Of a stretch of DNA of 18,358 bases, positions 14,294-18,358 are shown piece after piece. Under the pieces are notes generated by a model. It saw nothing but the letters and a program-made list of their open reading frames with translations, did no database searches and was not told the origin of the DNA. Position 1 is the stretch's first letter; the number at the start of each line of letters is the position of its first letter. Origin of the DNA: Xenococcus sp039190385 (GTDB taxonomy: Bacteria > Cyanobacteriota > Cyanobacteriia > Cyanobacteriales > Xenococcaceae). The stretch lies in assembly GCA_039190385.1 (NCBI GenBank), contig JBCCYD010000074.1, forward strand, positions 1 to 18,358, given 5' to 3'. Made by a program: the position numbers and the translations under genes.

Positions 14294-14866
14294 TCAAAGA
14301 AATAAAATTTCAATTGCTACTTGGAAATTTGGAAGTAAAGGAGAAGTGAGAATATCTCCAGGAAATAGAGTTTCGACTAAAACCAATCGAGAATTTTCTC
14401 GGCGATAAACCTCTAATTTAGACGTTCGCCAATCGACAATCCAATATTCCCGCACTCCTCTAACCGAATAAAGTTTTAATTTTAATTCTCTGTCGCGACG
14501 CGCGTTTTTTGCTCTCTTATCAAGAGATTCTATAACTAATTCGGGAGCCTGAGTTAAATGTCCTGCACTATCTAAAATATTGGGTAAACGTGTTTTATCG
14601 GCAATCCACACCGCATCTGGTTCAACAGCATTTTCTTGATCAAAAACCACTCCAGGAGTAGTTACCGCTTCGCCAAAACCTGCGGCTGAAAGCGACCAAC
14701 TATCAAGAGCATTACATAAACGACTAGCTGCTTTATTATGATTCCAATGGGGAGATCTGGTCACGAATAATTCTCCATCGATAACTTCATAGCGATCGCT
14801 ATTCTCTGGTAACAGTTCTAGATCTGCGGTGGTAAATCTAATATCTTTGACTGTTGTGGCTTTCAT
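14294..14866 (-). CDS. Uma2-family (DUF820) putative restriction-endonuclease-fold protein
   Basis: A 190-residue protein of the Uma2 family, PD-(D/E)XK nuclease fold, very numerous in cyanobacteria and of uncertain biological role. Family residues seen: RYEVIDGELFVTRSP near the N-terminus, the acidic VEPDAVWI (D84), PELVIESLDKRAKNARRDRELKLKLY (E113 and the K129/K131 region) and GVREYWIVDWRTSKLEVYRRE. The putative catalytic set is intact. It starts at ATG 14866 without a clear Shine-Dalgarno. It lies opposite to its neighbours, between two copies of a repeat element, and such genes are often gained and lost, so recent insertion is possible. Confidence 0.88.
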   Translation of the reverse strand: MKATTVKDIRFTTADLELLPENSDRYEVIDGELFVTRSPHWNHNKAASRLCNALDSWSLSAAGFGEAVTTPGVVFDQENAVEPDAVWIADKTRLPNILDSAGHLTQAPELVIESLDKRAKNARRDRELKLKLYSVRGVREYWIVDWRTSKLEVYRRENSRLVLVETLFPGDILTSPLLPNFQVAIEILFL

Positions 14867-14900
14867 ACTTGGTGTAGTTGGCTCTTTAGCTTAGCTTTTA

Positions 14901-14965
14901 TATCAATAGCTAAATATTAAACTTAGCATAAGAGCGATTATATTATTATACAATCACTTTTTTTA
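14901..14965 (+). repeat. Diverged terminator element, copy 3 (orphan)
   Basis: The 5' part resembles copy 2, and 14912-14938 matches copy 1 at 25 of 27 positions. AGCGATT (14933-14939) can pair with AATCACT (14952-14958) with one mismatch, and a T-run (14958-14964) follows. No + strand gene precedes it, so the terminator points at nothing: upstream is the start of the - strand Uma2 gene. The rest of the 14867-15118 gap holds only the promoter region of the lipoprotein gene. Confidence 0.6.
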
Positions 14966-15022
14966 CCTATTATTTTATTGCTTTTATTGATACAGAAAGT
15001 TTACATTTTGTTTCAAAGATGT

Positions 15023-15057
15023 TTTAAATAAATTCTCTCCTAATGTAGAATACTACA
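15023..15057 (+). promoter_or_regulatory. Candidate promoter/operator of the lipoprotein gene
   Basis: TAGAAT (15046-15051) could be a -10 box with TTTAAA (15023-15028) at 17 bases spacing. The -10 lies in a dyad, TGTAG-AATA-CTACA (15044-15057), which could be an operator. A strong Shine-Dalgarno (TTAGGAG) precedes the gene start at 15119. Confidence 0.3.
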
Positions 15058-15118
15058 AAAATGACTATCCGTGAAATTACATAGATATTGATCAATCAAC
15101 AAATTAGGAGATAGCTGT

Positions 15119-16531
15119 ATGTTTGCATCTGGGATAAAGACAGGAAAAAATAGCCTCATATCAAATACTTCAAAGGATCCAGTTTGGAGAAAGAGGTTCA
15201 TCTTTGTTCTCGGAATATCTTTATCTCTAATATCTTGCGGTGGACATCCACCATATGATCCTAATTGGGTAAGTAGCGGAGAAAAAGTTTTATTTCAGGG
15301 TGTTGCTAATAGTAATAGAGATGACGGGATAGAAGCGTTTAAAGATGGTGATTTTGAACTTGCAGTCAAAAGATTTGAGGAAGCAGTTTTTAGTAATAGT
15401 AATGATCCAGAAGTACAAATTTATCTTAATAATTCTCGAGCAGCTTCCCAAGAATCATCTTTAAAGATAGCAGCAGTAGTTCCTATAGATGAAAATGCAA
15501 AATCTGCACAAGAAATGCTGAGGGGAATAGCAGATGCTCAAACTCTAGTTAATGATGAAGGAGGAGCCGGAGGTAAATTAGTCCAAGTAATTATTGCCAA
15601 TGATGGGAACGATCCTGAACGAGCTCGAGGAATAGCTCGAGAATTAGCTGTTGATTATGACATATTAGGTGTGATTGGTCATAATTCTAGTGATGCTAGT
15701 AAAGCAGCGTTAACTGAATATAAGGTAGATAATTTGGCAATGATTTCTCCTACTAGTACTAGCATTGACTTACAGGATCCTCTTTTCTTTAGGACTGTCC
15801 CTTCTGATCGAGATAATGGGAAGAAATTAGCCGAGTATGCTGAAGCAACAGGAATTGAGAAAGTCGCTGTTTTTTACAATCCCGATAGTGCTTATAGTAA
15901 TAGTCTTAGAAGGGAATTTGAAAATAGTTTTACGCAATCAAACGGTAGTATCTTAAATTCAATTGAAATTAACGATGATAATTTCGATCCCAAACAACAA
16001 ATTGAAATGATCAGAGGTCAAGTTGATGCGATCGCCTTATTCCCTAATACAAATACCAGAAATGTTGCGATTGGACTTGCTAGAGCAAATACAGAGCTAT
16101 TTAAAACAAAGTTACCAATGCTAGGCGGTGATACTTTATACAGTGTCGATACTCTTAATTCTGGTGCGGCAGCAGTAGATGGTTTAGTCATAGCTATTCC
16201 TTGGTTTCCGATTTCTCAAGAATATGCTAAGCGAGCAGAAAAGCGCTGGAAAGGTGCAGTCAATTGGCGAACTGCCGCAAGTTTTGATGCCACTTTAGCT
16301 TTGCTCAAGGCATTAGAAAATGACACAGAGCTAACTCGTGATTTAGTAAGACAAAATTTGAGGGATTTGAATATTTCAAGTAGTGAGACTTCTGGAGAAC
16401 CACTTGCTTTTTCTAGTGGAGAGCGGCGAGTAGAACCTATTCTAGTTAAGATCGTCCCTGATGCTTCTGGAAGACCAAGAGATTTACATAATGGATTTCA
16501 ATTGATTAAGGAAACAGTTCCTCTATTTTGA
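15119..16531 (+). CDS. Lipoprotein with TPR-like region and branched-chain amino-acid-type binding domain
   Basis: A 470-residue exported lipoprotein. The N-terminus is a 25-residue polar, basic leader, a hydrophobic core, then lipobox LISC with acylated C40. A TPR-like helical pair (about 66-106: DGIEAFKDGDFELAVKRFEEAVFSNSNDPEVQIYL) precedes a type I periplasmic-binding fold (about 115-465, Peripla_BP_6/LivJ type: LKIAAVVPIDENAKSAQEMLRGI, GVIGHNSSDASKAAL, MISPTSTSIDL, FRTVPSD). No permease or ATPase is adjacent, so it may act as a ligand sensor or scaffold and not as transporter subunit; this is inferred. The ATG at 15119 has TTAGGAG upstream. It ends 24 bases before the convergent DUF72 gene. 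Confidence 0.88.
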   Translation: MFASGIKTGKNSLISNTSKDPVWRKRFIFVLGISLSLISCGGHPPYDPNWVSSGEKVLFQGVANSNRDDGIEAFKDGDFELAVKRFEEAVFSNSNDPEVQIYLNNSRAASQESSLKIAAVVPIDENAKSAQEMLRGIADAQTLVNDEGGAGGKLVQVIIANDGNDPERARGIARELAVDYDILGVIGHNSSDASKAALTEYKVDNLAMISPTSTSIDLQDPLFFRTVPSDRDNGKKLAEYAEATGIEKVAVFYNPDSAYSNSLRREFENSFTQSNGSILNSIEINDDNFDPKQQIEMIRGQVDAIALFPNTNTRNVAIGLARANTELFKTKLPMLGGDTLYSVDTLNSGAAAVDGLVIAIPWFPISQEYAKRAEKRWKGAVNWRTAASFDATLALLKALENDTELTRDLVRQNLRDLNISSSETSGEPLAFSSGERRVEPILVKIVPDASGRPRDLHNGFQLIKETVPLF

Positions 16532-16555
16532 TATTTTATTTCCAGAAACCACAAC

Positions 16556-17440
16556 TCAAAACAAACTTAATTGGGTAGGTGCTTCTGATTTATCATTCCT
16601 GGTTGTTTGAATAGTAGCTAAACCTCGTTTTTGAAGCAAAGACTCAAAATACTTGGCCGTTCCGGGCGATCGCTCTTCTAAAGGACAATGAACAAAGAAA
16701 TATACAGTTTTACCCTGTTTCACCCAATTCTCAACTTGATTGACCCATTCTTGTAAATAAATTTCGTTATATTTTCTTTCCGGATGACTAATAAATCTGA
16801 CCAAAGCGCAATCGCCAGTAACAATTGGCTGCACAGGTAGATTTGGTTTCTTGCGAGAAGAATGAACTTGGGGATCACCAGGAGAATTATAAATTGGACG
16901 AGTATCGAGAATTACTCTAGTAATATTTAATTCTCTCAACATCTGGTTTAATCGATTGGCATTCACTTCCTTAAACCATGCTGGGTGACGAACTTCGACA
17001 GCTAAAGATAGATTACTTTGTGAGCAATCAACTAAGAATTGCTGTAAATCATCGAAATAATGGGGACTATAACTAGGCGGTAACTGAGCGAAGATAATAC
17101 CAAGGCGATCGCCTAATCCTTGCATAATTTCTAAGAAGTTTTTTGCGATCGCAATATTTTGCTGTAATAAACCCTGATGTGTAACTTCTTTGGGAAATTT
17201 GGGACAAAACTTAAATTCGTTTGGTGTCTGCTCAGCCCATTTCGCTACAGTTTTCGGTTGGGGAGTAGCATAAAAGGTTGTGTTTCCTTCAACTGTGGCA
17301 AATTTGTCACTGTAGAGACGAAGGAACTCACTAGGTTTAGTTTTGGCGGGATAGAAGTTTCCTAGCCAGCCCTTGTATGACCAGACTGCACAACCTAAGT
17401 AAATAGCTGTATTTTGTTGATTGATGATATTAGAGAACAC
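16556..17440 (-). CDS. DUF72 (YecE-family) protein
   Basis: A cytosolic protein of 294 residues with a TIM-barrel-like DUF72 domain over nearly its full length. Family signatures: YLGCAVWSYKGWLGNFYP near the start, YSDKFATVEGNTTFYATP, FKFCPKFPKEVTH, LGIIFAQLPPSY, LAVEVRHPAWF, LVRFISHP and VYFFVHCP. The family is widespread, its biochemical function is not settled, and no direct partner is visible nearby. A DUF72 protein without its usual partner suggests nothing further. ATG 17440 fits, though the upstream region shows no strong Shine-Dalgarno; a later Met is not likely because the conserved block begins at about residue 14. Confidence 0.92.
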   Translation of the reverse strand: MFSNIINQQNTAIYLGCAVWSYKGWLGNFYPAKTKPSEFLRLYSDKFATVEGNTTFYATPQPKTVAKWAEQTPNEFKFCPKFPKEVTHQGLLQQNIAIAKNFLEIMQGLGDRLGIIFAQLPPSYSPHYFDDLQQFLVDCSQSNLSLAVEVRHPAWFKEVNANRLNQMLRELNITRVILDTRPIYNSPGDPQVHSSRKKPNLPVQPIVTGDCALVRFISHPERKYNEIYLQEWVNQVENWVKQGKTVYFFVHCPLEERSPGTAKYFESLLQKRGLATIQTTRNDKSEAPTQLSLF

Positions 17441-17626
17441 AAAGACAATTTTTCTAAGGATTTATTATTTTTTATAATTCGTTTATTTTAAGCTAAAAAA
17501 CAATAATTTAAACAAATCATATCTTTGAGATTAATAAACTAACACGCAGCTAAATTGAAATCAAATATCGTTTACTACATAATAAATATATTAATTCAGT
17601 TAATTAAGACAATTAGGAGAAACGAC

Positions 17627-18235
17627 GTGAAAGTTTTGATCTTTTTCATGCGGATGGTAATTGCTGTTTTTGGATTTTTATGTATCGGGATTGATATTTT
17701 GGCAGGTATTGGTATTTATCAAGATAAAACTACAGAAAGTGGTGAGTTAATCATCTTAACTATTATCTTGTTAGTTGGACTAGCTGCTTTAAAAATTGGA
17801 TTACCTCCTTACACTAACAAGGAAAAAGAGGAAGCTCAAAAACGTGTTGAAGAAGCACTAAACCACTTGGTTAATGTATTAATTGACAAGGGATTTACTT
17901 TTGTCACTTCTGACATTTCACCAAATCATATGCAAGATCAGTTAACAAGCTTTGATCAGAGACGCTTAAAAACATATGGTAAAGTATTTGGCTTTATGAT
18001 TAGCGGATATGACATGCCAGGTTTCGTAAAAACAATTTCTAAAAATGTTGTTGGCTTTGGTACAGAAAAAATTGAAGATGAAGAATTAGCTGCACTTCAA
18101 CAGTTAATGCAATCAACTTTTCCTGTCTGCGCGGTTGCTTTTAATCAACTTTATGGTGCTCGATTTATAGCGATTGTTAATGGTGATAGTATGACAAAAA
18201 ACGAAGTTTTTAATGCGTTAGGGAATGAGGATTAA
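17627..18235 (+). CDS. Unrecognised membrane protein with soluble C-terminal domain
   Basis: The chosen start is GTG 17627, with AGGAGA at 17615-17620 six bases before it; the frame stays open to a TTG at 17555, but that has no ribosome-binding site. The product has 202 residues. Two membrane helices (about 3-28 and 37-58) form a hairpin. A charged amphipathic helix (KEKEEAQKRVEEALNHLVNVLIDKG) and a soluble C-terminal domain (about 90-202) follow. The latter contains TSFDQRRLKTYGKVFGFMISGYDMPGFVKTISKNVVGFGTEK and ends FIAIVNGDSMTKNEVFNALG. I do not recognise the family and propose no function. The 186-base gap upstream holds only AT-rich sequence. Confidence 0.78.
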   Translation: MKVLIFFMRMVIAVFGFLCIGIDILAGIGIYQDKTTESGELIILTIILLVGLAALKIGLPPYTNKEKEEAQKRVEEALNHLVNVLIDKGFTFVTSDISPNHMQDQLTSFDQRRLKTYGKVFGFMISGYDMPGFVKTISKNVVGFGTEKIEDEELAALQQLMQSTFPVCAVAFNQLYGARFIAIVNGDSMTKNEVFNALGNED

Positions 18236-18358
18236 ATAAAATAGCAAAGATATCGAATTAAGAGATGACTATATTTTGGCAGTTTTGTGGGATGCTACAT
18301 AGATGACAAAATCTTAATAATGAGAGCCAAAAAGAGTAATGTCACAAAGAAGACCTTA

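Noticed and set aside
18339..18358. Possible start of a further + strand gene (ATG followed by Ser-Gln-Arg-Arg-Pro)
   Set aside because: Only six codons are visible, and an overlapping ATG at 18320 is also open; not enough to call. The 18236-18358 end region shows nothing else.

Overview
The window looks like chromosomal DNA of a cyanobacterium. The octamer GCGATCGC (HIP1) occurs about 21 times in 18.4 kb, where chance would give fewer than one. Several genes belong to families known mainly or only from cyanobacteria: DUF3082, DUF2839, a CPP1-like J-domain membrane protein, and a SigG-type ECF sigma factor. The DNA is AT-rich and genes sit singly or in very short units on both strands. A coccoid or pleurocapsalean-type cyanobacterium would fit, but I cannot name a genus from the sequence.

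Layout. 1-1300: the 3' end of an unrecognised gene, a 12-copy heptamer array, a 38-codon membrane mini-ORF and a small unknown gene. 1317-5574: an OmpR-family response regulator (-), a FemAB/DUF482-like acyltransferase (+), gcvH (-) and a histidine kinase with a degenerate ATP-binding domain (-). 5809-9986: panB and trhO (+), a DUF3082 membrane protein (-), a PhoH-family ATPase (+), a CPP1-like protein (-) and a DUF2839 protein (-). 10243-13197: a secreted M23 peptidase, a ComFB-family protein, a SigG-like ECF sigma factor and its probable membrane anti-sigma factor, all on +. 13324-14965: two tandem paralogous small membrane proteins of the 'phage holin 4_2' family, then a Uma2-type nuclease gene (-), with three diverged copies of one terminator-like element around them. 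15119-18235: a lipoprotein of the branched-chain amino-acid-binding type with a TPR-like front (+), a DUF72 protein (-), and an unrecognised two-helix membrane protein (+).

Most genes are housekeeping or regulatory and do not form one pathway. The clear functional pair is the sigma/anti-sigma couple at 11919-13197. The response regulator and histidine kinase might be partners, but two genes separate them and nothing in the sequence shows a link.

The most interesting non-genic signal is a set of 7-bp tandem arrays with different unit sequences (CTCATTA/CCCATTA, TGATAAC, CAATTAG/CCATTAG, TCAATTT, CAGTNNN). They occupy intergenic spaces. Two of them run into the 3' ends of coding genes and supply their stop codons. 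One ends exactly at the start codon of trhO. I see no rRNA, tRNA, CRISPR array or recognisable transposase, and no convincing complete new defence or mobile system. The tandem holin-like locus with its decayed terminator copies is the best candidate for a rearranged locus.
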